A stretch of DNA of 64,000 bases from Bremia lactucae (GCF_004359215.1 NC_090615.1:5089264-5153263), one strand, 5' to 3'; positions 43,693-54,942 are shown, numbered from the stretch's first letter. The notes: a model not told the origin generated them from the letters alone. Translations and numbers: made by a program.

Positions 43693-43917
43693 GAAACCCT
43701 AGTCAGAATTTTTTAGAGCTCGTAGCAGAGCTAAATACTTGGAACCCTAGTCAGAATTTTTTAGAGCTCGTAGCAGAGCTAAATACTGTTCATCCTTGAT
43801 TTAAGCCGAACGAATAATGTCAGTTATAGGCGACACAATAGTCGTTAAGTGCTGTTCATCCTTGATTTAAGCCGAACGGATAATGTCAGTAATAGGCGAC
43901 ACAATAGTCGTTAAGTG
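43693..43917 (-). repeat. two abutting tandem duplications in gypsy-B2
   Basis: A 48-bp unit (43693-43740, repeated 43741-43786) is followed by a 66-bp unit (43786-43851, repeated 43852-43917), between integrase and RNase H. Copies 1 and 3 have single units. Both lengths are multiples of three. Confidence 0.85.
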
Positions 43918-45240
43918 AGAGAGCTGATAATCCGGCCTGCGTGATAACGCATCGGCCAAAGCATTCTGCTTGCCAGGATTATACTTCACCTCGAAGTTGG
44001 ACTCGGCAAAATAAGATAGCCATCGGGCCATTCTCTGTGAGAGATGGGGCAACTTAGTCGCCGTGCGTAATGACGCGTGATCGTATTTATCACAAACGGC
44101 TTAGAGCCGACCAGATGAACTCTGAATTTGCCGTGAGCATACTTCACAGCAAGTAACTCTTTGTCATGAACTGGGCAGTTCTTTTTCGAGCAGTTTTAAG
44201 CTGTCTAGACTCGAACGGAATAACAAGTTCTCACCCTTCAACATCTGTTTCTAACAGAGCACTGTCAATGGCAAAATCTGAAGCGTCACAGACGATACTG
44301 AAAGGCCAATTTGGATGTGGAAGTGCCATGATCGGGGCATGGATAAAACTATCCTTAACCGCTTAAAAAGCATTATGTTCTGTGCTAGTCCAGCACCATT
44401 CTGTATCCTTGGTAAAGAAATTAGATGATGGCCTAGCCATAACAGCGTAATTTTTGCTGTATTTGTGTAAATAATTGGCGAGACCCAACCACTTACGCAA
44501 ATCCTTTTGGTTGTAGGGACCAGCCAATCTACTATGGCTTTTACCTTAGCAAGGTCCGATCTAAGCCTCGCTTCCTAATATAGCACCCTAAGAAATAAAT
44601 TCTTCTGCGCCAAAAATGCATTTAGATGCATTGGCATACAATTTAGTTGTACGCATACACTCGAGCACTGCTCGCAAATGGTCTAAATGGTTTTCTGTAT
44701 CCGACCGACCCTGCTCCGCACGACTATGGACACAAATGTCAAATAATAAGTCTGTGCATAACCTCGATGAGGGCGGAACAGTTGCGTCACTAGACGTTGA
44801 ATGTTGCCGAGGCGTTGGGAAGCCCTTGTGGCATAACCAACCACTCCTAACTGCTGTAAGCGGGATCTCGCAAGAACAGTTGATAGCAACCATCGAAGTT
44901 CACTGTACATTGTACATCTCACCATATTGTTCTGAAGAACATCCTTTCTATGAGCGGGGGTTTGTGCTGGTATAGTGGCAGCATTAAGCTAATTATAAGC
45001 ATGTACAATGCGCCATTTACCATTGTGGCTTTTTGACACAAAAGGTCGTTGTCGAATGTGGAGATTTGCTCTCTCGTACCATTGCAGCCTCGTGCTTAGC
45101 ACGGAATAAATCGTCAATGACGTCACACTGTTCCCTTGGCAAAGGCCACTGTCGTGACACAGTATTTGGTTCCCGGAACCAAGTCAATTACATGACGGAC
45201 ACCTCTATCCGGAGGTAAAATAGATGGTGGGTTGGTACAT
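43867..45240 (-). pseudogene. gypsy-B2 RT and RNase H
   Basis: RT start near 45240-45030 (RHVIDLVPG-like, SKSPHSTTTFCVK). The catalytic box at 44738-44740 has a single Asp (LLFDICVHSRAEQGRSD) where YFDD is expected. The RT end KCIFGAEEF is near 44600. RNase H end at 44052-43867 (PHLSQRMARWLSYFAESNFE, ALSRRPDYQ). It contains a longer RT-RNase H region than copies 1 and 3. Confidence 0.9.
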
Positions 45241-45248
45241 TACACATC

Positions 45249-46153
45249 TTGGAATTCCTTAATCAAGGAATAAAATGGATCCGTAGGATTTTAAGGATCG
45301 ATGACCCACTTCGCGCACTTAGTGCAGCTTTTGTGTCATCCAGGACAGCTTCGTCCAGAAGTGACAATGAGTTTAATTCAGAAATAGGTCAAATGACCAT
45401 CATATCAAATAAGTCGCCAGCTTGTAAGGCTCGGCTGCACTCATCGATAGACATTTCGTCCAGCTCTAAAAGAGCAAGTAACGAAAGGATTGCCGCAAGG
45501 CTAACTTTTTCCTCGATGTTGCCGGTTACACCATTTAGAAGCGTATGTAATTGAATACTCTTATCACTTTGTGAGGGTGTACACGCTTCGTGTCCATCCT
45601 GTCTTGGAGTGGAGACAATACACCTCTTAGAGGCCGGGACATTCACGCCCCCGGATTTTTCCAGCCTGTATTGATTCTATACCAGAGATGGTGTCTAATT
45701 CGACACCCGACAGGGAGTTAAGTAACTCAATTTCCTTTACCAGCGAACGTTTACGTGTCGCTTCACGTTCATCAGATGGGTTTGACACAGAATACCCTGG
45801 CGAACCGAAAGTTGTGTCATTATTGACACTCAGTATGGTGCCACCTCGGCCGAACACACTCGGTGGACTTAGACGTGTCACTCCACGTATTTCAGAGATT
45901 TACACCCTTGGTGACTCGGCCTTAGGCCAGCAATGCGTTCAGCATTCAGTGAATCGTTCTCACAACAAGTGTCACTCGACGGAGTACGTGCCGTTTCACT
46001 TCCTTCTTCTAAGTCGGGCTCAATATTTATGTTTTCAACATTGAAGTTTGTTAGCTCAGACATTCCAATGTCTAAAACACTGACAGACTCAGTCAATGAT
46101 CCGCACCAATAGCGCTTTTGTTGGCTAGCAAAGCTCGGTTCATGACTCTCCAA
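45249..46153 (-). pseudogene. gypsy-B2 spacer between protease and RT
   Basis: Three minus frames (46153-45878, 45881-45627, 45646-45389) overlap or abut and are Ser/Glu-rich. Oomycete gypsy elements carry a long variable region here. No catalytic motif was found. Confidence 0.6.
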
Positions 46154-46367
46154 AACTTCACTAAGAACATTGCGCGTGGCAATGGCGCCTAAGGTCTGAA
46201 ACCTCCAATCGTTCCATAGCTCATGGCGTTCAAGCCAGGCCTAACCAAGGATAAGGTCATGTCTCGAATCCAAATCAAGGATGAGACAGCGTTCCATACT
46301 GTCAAAGTTCAGAAACTTTATACCTAGTTTAATGGAACTTTAGGAACAGTGACATGAGTCCCAGTCG

Positions 46368-46568
46368 CTAAGCAAACAGTAATTGTATCACTTTCATGCG
46401 ATTTAGCGCCTCCACGTATTGTTGACTTCCTTTAAGAGAAAGGCGTCGAGTATAATTGCAAGACGCTCCTGAGTCAATTAAAATTGACCACGGCTTATCA
46501 AAACCCTTTACAGTCGCTTGAGCGACTAGCAAGCCAGGCTTGTTCTCTCGCCCCGTGCCATCACGCAC
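46368..46568 (-). pseudogene. gypsy-B2 aspartic protease fragment
   Basis: A 66-residue minus frame with ILIDSGASCNYTRRLSL. The Asp of DSGAS is residue 32. The C-terminal half of the fold is in another frame (about 46370-46200). Confidence 0.8.
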
Positions 46569-46589
46569 CGAGCTAATTGGGGCTAGGAT

Positions 46590-47656
46590 TACTCTCAGCT
46601 CCTATACGTGCAACAGAGTCTAGGGCTTCCTTAGTAGGGCACCCCGCACCTACTGGGTATCGAAACACCGTGCCAGATTTTCTGGTATGAGGTCGGAGTT
46701 GGTGCTCTTTCGAGTTTTGCGCAAATTTTGCAGGAGGCAGGACGTAAATGTTTCGTGCTTCCGCACATATAACATATACGGATGTTCCTATGCTGTTCCA
46801 CAGCTTATAAAGCCTCTTCTTCTTACTTAACGAGGCTTAGATCCATGGGTTCCGGTCTATTAGACGGAACCTATGTGCTCGAAGATCTTGTTCGGTAAAC
46901 AGGCGTGCTATCGCGAGCAGACTTAAAGTCGCACTCAGCGCGTAGCGCTATGGCAACCGCCTCTTCGAAAAAATCATGATGGGATCGGAATAATTCCGTC
47001 CGGGCAACGCCCTCATTAAGACCTCCCATAACAATTGTTACGACAATTGCTTCTTGCACCGGGTCTTGATGCATGGATGCAATGAGGGTTATCAACTCCT
47101 AGACAAAGTCCCTTAGGGTTCGTTTACCCTGTCGAATCGCTATGAGCCGTGATCGCGTTCGAAAAGCCTGATCAGGCGGTGAAAACATGCTGGTCATTTG
47201 CTGTTTCAGCAAGCTCATGAAAGAAAAATGTCTTTTATGGACGTACTACACGATAGTGCTCATTCCATCGCTCTACCTCCGAGTTTGGAAATGTCCAGGG
47301 CCACCTTTTGCCGTTCTGTTAAGAACAAGGATGAATCAATGGACATCTCCATCTGCTTAATCCAAAAAGAAAGATTTCTCCCTCTTTTTCCTCAAATGGC
47401 TTCACATTTACAGCTAGAGGGCGAGCCTTCGGCTCTGAGTCAGATACAGAGATGTACCGGGTTGCATCGATGTCGCTTAGTGGTCCTATACCTGACCGAT
47501 CAGGGAGGCTTCACATCGCATGGAGCCTTTAAGCCTTGCATGCAAGACCTCTGGTCCCTGGGAGATAATGAATTCCACGTGTTGAAGCCCCAAAACAGTT
47601 CTGAGCTTATCATAAGCTGCGCGTTGCACTTCTGACAGTTCTGGAATCTCATCCAT
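46590..47656 (-). pseudogene. gypsy-B2 gag
   Basis: It starts at ATG 47656-47654 (MDEIPELSEVQRAAYDKL) about 60 bp inside the 5' LTR and is soon frame-broken. The conserved core is at 47095-46871 (LIASMHQDPVQEAIVVTIVM, GLNEGVARTELFR, FEEAVAIALRAE), typical of oomycete gypsy gag. A zinc knuckle is not certain. Confidence 0.8.
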
Positions 47657-47717
47657 TTTCGTGAGGGCTTAGTTTTGTACAAGACTCTGGCGTAGATTGG
47701 CTACGAGTGCTATCAGG

Positions 47718-48031
47718 TGTAGCGGAGCTACCTCGCTCGTAAAGTCAGAGGAAGATAGTTCTATTGAAGTAATGGGTAAACAACTTAGGGAGTCGTACAA
47801 GCTATAAAAGCTTAATGAATCCTAGTTCAAGGGATTCAAAGGTTCGTAGAACCAAGTGGCAAGTAGTGCCCAAGAGGATATACCTTAGAAAGGCCTTTAT
47901 CCTTTACAGATCAATGCAAGCCTTAGGAAGGCACTTAAACGCTTTAAGATCAAAAGGGGAACTACACATTATTTAATTATTTAAATCTAAATAACCTTAC
48001 CCCACTTAATTTAAAATAGATTTCAGCCGCC
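47718..48031 (-). repeat. gypsy-B2 5' LTR
   Basis: Plus strand TGTAGCGGAGCTACC to about CAGCCGCC. The inner edge (47718) is followed on the minus strand by CCTGATAGCACTCG, the primer-site position. The outer edge may extend beyond 48031, because the inverted LTR at 61.4 kb shows similarity into a stretch like 48040-48100. Confidence 0.8.
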
Positions 48032-48905
48032 GGATTTATATCTAACGGCGACCACATTTGTCACCCATACTAAATGGTATTTAAGTAATATACTATTTTA
48101 TAATAGGATAAAGGGTATTTTACCCATAAAGTAAATGTACCACGACAACGGTTTTCCAACCAATGTGCCCCATTAAAGCTATCCACATCACCCCCTCTAC
48201 GTCTGAGGATCAGCAACTGATGACGATATACTTCCGCCTCGCCCCACATTTGCAGCCAATCGGTCGAGCACTGTTGCGCCACGATCTCGGATAGGGAAAA
48301 ACCTGAATGCATGGCGAAAAGCTCTGGGATTGGCCGCCATCCACACGATGTAGTTAATCCATGTATCGTTTCCGGGGTATTGGTTCGGTAATCCAAACGA
48401 TGTTCCATACTTCCGCTTTCATTTTTGGAACGCCTTCTGATTTCGTTTCATAATCTTTGTGCAATACGCCTGTCCGAGATTGAACTATTGTCTAGCTCTG
48501 AGGTTTTAAGTATACGCTCGTACACGGTAGCGTAAATTGTTGTTCAGGCCTCGTAGGCGGACCGTTACACTGATTTGTCGTCTTCCTCTGCTTCAATCCC
48601 TGTGTATTCCAATCTACTACATATAGATCAAGTCCCAGCTCCTCAAAAGTCGCGGCTTCCTCCGCCGTCGACGTGTCCACTAGTGATCCAGCATCATAGT
48701 GCTTCGCATCGAGCACTGAAAGACCTACTTGCTGGTATACTTCATCCAGTCTGGCCCCCATGTCCGAACCAGGCATCGCATTCCATTCCTAAAAGTGATG
48801 CCCATACTGGATTACGTAGAAGTGGCCCTCTGCGATTTGGCACTAACATGAAGGGAAGAACCTTGTAATCAAAGCAGTTTTGTAACACATGCCCAAGTTA
48901 GGCCA
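48032..48905 (-). other. unidentified minus-strand ORFs (copy 2)
   Basis: Two minus frames in series, 48776-48492 (94 aa, acidic; EEAATFEELGLDLYVVDW) and 48408-48070 (112 aa; AEVYRHQLLILRRRGGDV). Both have protein-like composition and may be one broken gene, possibly the 5' side of the LINE ORF1 that the gypsy split. No family recognised. Confidence 0.35.
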
Positions 48906-48913
48906 TATCAGAG

Positions 48914-48997
48914 CAACAGAATTTAGTACAGCAGCAGGACCACAGGAATGCTGGTGAAGGCATCCCTGTGGTCCTGCTGCTGTACTAAGTTCTGTTG
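48914..48997. repeat. 84-nt foldback: 38-bp arms, 8-nt loop
   Basis: Arms 48914-48951 and 48960-48997 are complementary at 36 of 38 positions. The loop is TGGTGAAG. It lies between divergently oriented coding-like regions and is repeated at 58608-58691. Confidence 0.92.
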
Positions 48998-49992
48998 CAC
49001 GCCAACCAATGTGGCGGCGCCTTCACCTACTGCCTCAGAGCAACATGTAGCGATGCAGAGTGCAGGTACCGGAGCAGTATCGACCGAGAGCGTGGTCGAC
49101 GAGAGGCAACAGTATGAACATGTTCAAGAGATCGAACCGCAATCTCATGGATTCACGAGTCATCGCAGTATCTATGCGGAACTAAAAGAAAGCTCGGACG
49201 AAGACGACTATTATAAAGATGACCGGAAACTTCAGCTGCAACAGGAAGCTTTGGCGACAGATGGAGCTACCCAGGAGTTGCAGTAGAGGATCCTTATGAT
49301 GCAGATGTGAAAATTCCCACTGATGAAGTCGGCAAGCCGTACCAGCAGCTGAATCTTTGTCATGCAAAATTGAAGACACAGACGCAGACGAATCAATTGA
49401 CGAAAATCATAGCCCTACTTTCGAGACGGGTCCGCTATATGGGATTTCATGACTTCAATCGGCCAACTTGCATCGATGTGGATGATATAGAGATGAAACC
49501 ACCTATTCAGTAGGCCGACACGATTGTGAGTACGGACACCGGAGGGGGATTCGAGATCACCGGGGTTCACGAGCCCAGCTTCACGCCCCGACATGTTCGG
49601 ACTGGGTTGTAAGTATGCATGGCACACAGGTCAACGTCCCATCGAACGGGCAATGTCTTCTTCACGCCTTCTTCGCATCGACTACGTACGTCATCAAGTC
49701 CACATTTAAACCGTCTGAGGCCTAACCTCGAGCTACTAACAATATAAAACAGCAGACAAGGGACATTATATTGGCGAACCTACGATATGATGTTTAGTTA
49801 CAGCTTGTGGATCCGAATAAGGAAATGGAGAGAATGTATCCACGTGCGGTGGCACCCGCAACGATAGCTTCTGCGATGGCGACATTGTATGCACATTTTG
49901 CGGTCACACGAGATAAATGTGTTCGCCGATCAGTATACAGGAGCCGATATGCGTGTGGGATGTAGACGAATTTGGCGCGGCACACGCGCAGC
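48998..49992 (+). pseudogene. OTU-like cysteine protease pseudogene (copy 2, cut by gap)
   Basis: Plus-strand frames in series: a Gln/Glu-rich N-terminal region to 49286, a one-base frame change, an acidic/basic region to 49513, and a short open stretch to about 49609. From 49621 it reads TQVNVPSNGQCLLHAFFAST. The NGQC-LLHAF block resembles the DGxC active-site segment of OTU proteases, with Asp replaced by Asn. The sequence runs into the gap at 49993. See 58692-59841 for the longer copy. Confidence 0.45.
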
Positions 49993-50858
49993 NNNNNNNN
50001 NNNNNNNNNNNNNNNNNNNNNNNNNNNNNNNNNNNNNNNNNNNNNNNNNNNNNNNNNNNNNNNNNNNNNNNNNNNNNNNNNNNNNNNNNNNNNNNNNNNN
50101 NNNNNNNNNNNNNNNNNNNNNNNNNNNNNNNNNNNNNNNNNNNNNNNNNNNNNNNNNNNNNNNNNNNNNNNNNNNNNNNNNNNNNNNNNNNNNNNNNNNN
50201 NNNNNNNNNNNNNNNNNNNNNNNNNNNNNNNNNNNNNNNNNNNNNNNNNNNNNNNNNNNNNNNNNNNNNNNNNNNNNNNNNNNNNNNNNNNNNNNNNNNN
50301 NNNNNNNNNNNNNNNNNNNNNNNNNNNNNNNNNNNNNNNNNNNNNNNNNNNNNNNNNNNNNNNNNNNNNNNNNNNNNNNNNNNNNNNNNNNNNNNNNNNN
50401 NNNNNNNNNNNNNNNNNNNNNNNNNNNNNNNNNNNNNNNNNNNNNNNNNNNNNNNNNNNNNNNNNNNNNNNNNNNNNNNNNNNNNNNNNNNNNNNNNNNN
50501 NNNNNNNNNNNNNNNNNNNNNNNNNNNNNNNNNNNNNNNNNNNNNNNNNNNNNNNNNNNNNNNNNNNNNNNNNNNNNNNNNNNNNNNNNNNNNNNNNNNN
50601 NNNNNNNNNNNNNNNNNNNNNNNNNNNNNNNNNNNNNNNNNNNNNNNNNNNNNNNNNNNNNNNNNNNNNNNNNNNNNNNNNNNNNNNNNNNNNNNNNNNN
50701 NNNNNNNNNNNNNNNNNNNNNNNNNNNNNNNNNNNNNNNNNNNNNNNNNNNNNNNNNNNNNNNNNNNNNNNNNNNNNNNNNNNNNNNNNNNNNNNNNNNN
50801 NNNNNNNNNNNNNNNNNNNNNNNNNNNNNNNNNNNNNNNNNNNNNNNNNNNNNNNNNN
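49993..50858. other. assembly gap (866 N)
   Basis: Run of N. Left flank equals 59686 and before; right flank equals 27102 onward. Confidence 0.99.
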
Positions 50859-50993
50859 AGAGGAATCCACATACCATCCCTAGCTATTTTCAGTTCGCTG
50901 CGCAAGTAGCACGCTCAATTGCAACCTCACGTGATTCCTCCTCGCAGCTTTTCAAGCACGATTGACAAAGCGTTCTAGCCCTGTCATTGCTAT
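50859..50993 (-). pseudogene. LINE ORF1-like fragment (copy 3)
   Basis: Almost identical to 27102-27236: the end of the LINE ORF1-like sequence next to the gypsy LTR. The remainder of this LINE is hidden in or missing at the gap. Confidence 0.5.
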
Positions 50994-51324
50994 TGTGGCG
51001 GAGCTACCTCGCTCCTAAAGTCAGAGGAAGACTTTTAGACTCAAAGAGTCTTTTAGTACTATTGAACTAATGAATTTATCAACTCAGGGAGTCGTACGAG
51101 CTATAAAAGCTTAATGAATCCTAGTTCAAGGGGTTCGTAGAACCAAGTGGCAACTAGTGCCCAAAAGGATATACGTTAGAAAGGCTTCTAACTCTTACAG
51201 ATCAATGCGCAAGCCTTAGGAAGGCACTTACGCTTTAAGATCAAAAGGGGAACTGCACATTGCTTAATTATTTAAATCTAAAAAAAACTTGCCCTCGCTA
51301 ATTTAGAATAGATTTCGGCCGCCA
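50994..51324 (-). repeat. gypsy-B3 3' LTR
   Basis: Identical, as far as I can see, to the 27237-27567 LTR. Confidence 0.88.
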
Positions 51325-52175
51325 TGGCCATCTGTACCTCCGGTGAAACGGCGAGAACGCCAGAGGAGTTCGCTGCTCGCGACGCTCTTCATGAGCGATA
51401 CCTTTCGCCAAAGGTAATGACGCGAAGTCAGTATCTGACGCGTTTACGTGATAAAGCCCGTGGAGCTAATCGCCGGCGTACAGTAGTCATCGAGAAAACA
51501 CTGTCGTACAATTGTCAGCGGAGAACGTCGTCATACAAACGCCATCGGACGCACTCTTTCCACAAACGCCAGTTTGACACACGCTATCGGACACATGCCA
51601 TCCAATACACTCCATCAGTCAAATGCGGTCAAACAATCGCCAAACACAATCAATTTCTTCAGGATATTTTGTTGACTTCGGTGACCTCAATGAGGGAAAT
51701 TGGTTTTATCCAAACGAAACAAGAAGTGAAAACGAAGTCTCATTTGAGAACCTGGGTTTACCGAGCCCGCCGCCTCCGTAATATTTGGAATATCAGAAGG
51801 TCTGCGGATGCGGCTGATGTTCGTTTGGAACGGAAGCTTCGCTTCGATTTTGCCAAGCTTAAGGCCAAAGGCCAGTTATGTTCGGCAATTATGCCACAAA
51901 ACGAAGAGAGGTCTAGCCAATATTTCAGTGCTTCGTTTGACCGTACAGCCTTGGAGCGAAGCCGCACTGAGGCTATAGATTCATTTAATTCCACGTCTAG
52001 TGGTCGGAAGTGTCGTTTGACGCGAGTTGACGCTGAGCTTGGCGCTCAAAAACGTCAACGGCGTACGGGCAATCTTGCCGAAGAGGTACCTCAAACTCCC
52101 AAGAGTTTTCAGAAGAGGGGCACCCTAGCCACTTCACCAGATACTGATATTGGCCCTTACGACGACGTCACTTAA
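51324..52175 (+). CDS. antisense ORF of gypsy-B3, 283 aa, unknown
   Basis: The same 283-residue frame as at 27567-28418, translated identically, with the same start at the LTR edge (GCCGCCATGG) and the same 70-codon insertion. Complete identity with copy 1, in a region where the rest of copies 1 and 2 has drifted, points to a very recent copy or to the same sequence assembled twice. Confidence 0.48.
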   Translation: MAICTSGETARTPEEFAARDALHERYLSPKVMTRSQYLTRLRDKARGANRRRTVVIEKTLSYNCQRRTSSYKRHRTHSFHKRQFDTRYRTHAIQYTPSVKCGQTIAKHNQFLQDILLTSVTSMREIGFIQTKQEVKTKSHLRTWVYRARRLRNIWNIRRSADAADVRLERKLRFDFAKLKAKGQLCSAIMPQNEERSSQYFSASFDRTALERSRTEAIDSFNSTSSGRKCRLTRVDAELGAQKRQRRTGNLAEEVPQTPKSFQKRGTLATSPDTDIGPYDDVT

Positions 52176-53657
52176 AGAGTTTCTCCACGTGAAACTGAAG
52201 ATTCTCTCGCGCATCAAGCAGCGCGGGAGGGGGCAGAAATTAAGGTGGAGACATTTGATGCTTTGAAGCACGATGGTGCAACTTCTTTGTGAACTCCTTG
52301 CTCGAATGAGAGCTCTTTTGAGGCGGTTCGGAATTGTCTTTCGCTGCTGGAGAATCAACAACCTCGTTTGAAGGACCAGCTGGACACCCTGGTGAGGATG
52401 CAACAATCTGCGGCACGACCGCCTGTCTCGGCGCAAGCGCCTTTAAGTCCACTTGGGAAGGGACCCGATATGGCTTAAGCAAGCAAACGTAAAACACTTG
52501 GTGTTCCCGCAGCTTGCTAGGAAGGTTTAGCGTGTAAGCTAGACCCTTCTTGGCCACGACCGTAAATGGTCCAATAAAGCGCACGCGCGATTTGGTCTTG
52601 AAGACCGCGGAAACCAAGTAAGTAGGTAGGTTTTAAGCGTTTATTAAAACTCGGTCTCCGATCATATAAGAATGTATACAGCTTCTGCCTTTGGCATCTG
52701 CTTGTTATTTTTGCTTGTCTCGACTATCAGCCATCGTGTCCCTTACATGTCTTAAGACACAAATCGCGTCGCGAAAATCTCGCTGACTTGTTTCCGAATG
52801 GTAACGGGGCTGATATCAGCAAGCCTATCGGCTAATTCTTTCCCACCAAGCCCTGAGCCACGCAGTGAAATCGGTAACGAAACGCGTGGGTGGGTGAGAC
52901 CGTTGACATAGAACGGAGTATAGATGCATGTACAGCGTTATTCAACGCAAATTCTACCACTGGGAGCACTGAACTCCAGCGTTTTGGCGTTTGTGCACAC
53001 ACACCGCGTGAAACATCTTCAATGACGCGATTGACACGTTCAGTTTGCCCATCGGTCTGCGGATGGTCCGCGGTGGACATGTCCAATCTGGTGGCCACAC
53101 TCGGAAACCGTGCCGAATTCCATCGAGGGAGAGGATACAGCAAAGCCACTAGCAAACCATGTTTCGAAACACGGTCGATAACAGCTTAGCTCTATTCCCC
53201 CCATCAAGGGAATACGGAACAGCCGCCAAGTGACCCATGGCGCTCAATCGGTCAACAAAGACCACTATACCGGAGTTACCGGCTGAATCTTTCGGTAGTC
53301 CGATAACAAAACTATACTAATGGACTCCCAGCAACCTATGGGGACAAGAAGACTCGCCAGTGGGGCAGCAGCATGCGCTTAGGGTTTAACCCGTTGGTAA
53401 GTTTCGCATGTGTGAACATACGTGCTGACCAATCTATAAAGTTCAAGCCACCAATAACTCTGGCTTACAGAGCCGTAGGTCTCTTCTCTACCGAGATGAC
53501 CACCAAGGACAGTATCGTGTGCCTCATAGAGGATTCGGTACTTCAAAATCCTCATCATGAGAAACAACGACGCGAAGGATCCACAGCGTACGTGCACTAA
53601 AGGAAAGGTCTTTATCGATAGAAAATCGAAGTAACATGCACGCAAACGTGCTGACAA
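52000..53657 (-). pseudogene. gypsy-B3 integrase and chromodomain
   Basis: Finger at 53657-53379 (HLGREETYGSVSQSYWWLEL), core at 53155-52832 (LDMSTADHPQTDGQTERVNR), tail at 52617-52240 (RVRFIGPFTVVAKKGLAYTL), chromodomain at about 52170-52080. The segment 53092-53250 is scrambled: it begins in the flipped orientation of copy 1 and continues in the normal orientation of copy 2. Confidence 0.85.
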
Positions 53658-53721
53658 TTTTGAAACCCCAGTCAGAATTTGTTAGAGCTCGAAGCAGAGC
53701 TAAACTCTGTTCATCCTTGAC

Positions 53722-54940
53722 TTAAGCCGAACGGATAATGTCAGTAATAGGCGACACAATAGTCGTTGAGTGAGAGAGCTGATAATCCGGCCTGCGTGAT
53801 AACGCATCGGCCAAAGCATTCTGCTTGCCAGGATTATACTTCACCTCGAAGATGGACTCGGCAAAATAAGACAGCCATCGGGCCATTCGCTGTGAGAGAT
53901 GGGGCAACTTAGTCGCTGTGCGTAATGACGCGTGATCGTATTTATCACAAACAGCTTAGAGCCGACCAGATGAACTCTGAATTTACCGTGAGCACACTTC
54001 ACAGCAAGTAACTCTTTGTCATGAACTGGGCAGTTCTTTTCAGCAGTTTTAAGCTGTCTAGACTCGAACGAAATAACAAGTTCTCACCCTTCAACATCTG
54101 TTTGTAACAGAGCAATGCCAATGGCAAAATCTGAAGCGTCACAGACGATACTGAAAGAACAATTTGGATGTGGAAGTGCCAGGATCGGGGCAGCCAAACT
54201 ACTATGGCTTTTACCTTCGCGGGATGCAAACTACGCAAATCTTTGGTGTAGGGACCAGCCAACTACTATGGCTTTTACCTTGCAAGTCCGTCTAAGCCTC
54301 GCTTCCTAATAAGCACCCTAAGAAATAAATCTTCTGCGCCAAAAATGCATTTAGTTGCATTGGCATACATTTTATTTGTACGCATACACTCGAGCACTGC
54401 TCGCAAATGGTCTAAATGGTTTTCTGTATCCGACCGACCCTGCTCCGCACGACTATGGACACAAATGTCAAATAATAAGTCTGTGCATAACCTCGATGAG
54501 GGCGGAACAGTTGCGTCACTAGACGTTGAATGTTGCCGAGGCGTTGGGAAGCACTTGTGGCATAACCAACCACTCCTAACTGCTGTAAGCGGGATCTCGC
54601 AAGAACAGTTGATAGCAACCATCGAAGTTCACTGTACATTGTACATCTCACCATATTGTTCTGAAGAACATCCTTTCTATGAACGGGGGTTCGTGCTGGT
54701 ATAGTGGCAGCATTAAGCTAATTATAAGCATGTACAATGCGCCATTTACCATTGTGGCTTTTTGACACAAAAGGTCGTTGTCGAATGTGGAGATTTGCTC
54801 TCTCGTACCATTGCAGCCTCATGCTTAGCACGGAATAAATCGAAATCGTTAAGGACGTCACACTGTTCCGGAACCAAGTCAATTACATGACGGACACCTC
54901 TATCCGGAGGTAAAATAGATGGTGGGTTGTACATAACACA
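53722..54940 (-). pseudogene. gypsy-B3 RT and RNase H
   Basis: Same motifs and the same missing Asp (54467-54469) as copies 1 and 2. Around 54190-54340 it contains both the copy 1 deletion junction and a shortened copy 2 sequence, with several single-base losses in a row. Confidence 0.85.
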
Positions 54941-54942
54941 TC

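Larger units (their letters stand above)
41209..48031 (-). mobile_element. gypsy-B2: Ty3/gypsy chromovirus with both LTRs
   Basis: 3' LTR at 41209-41548, 5' LTR at 47718-48031, and gag-protease-RT-RNase H-integrase-chromodomain on the minus strand between them. It is inactive: RT lacks one catalytic Asp, the integrase finger lacks a Cys, and many frames are broken. No clear target duplication could be defined because the outer border of the 5' LTR is uncertain. Confidence 0.95.

Noticed and set aside
47198..47635. 145-aa plus-strand ORF (also 56892-57329)
   Set aside because: It lies opposite the gag start of gypsy-B and its composition follows the antisense of gag. No sign of independent conservation was found.
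49794..50965. six long ORFs across the second gap
   Set aside because: Same artefact: the run of N carries no stops.
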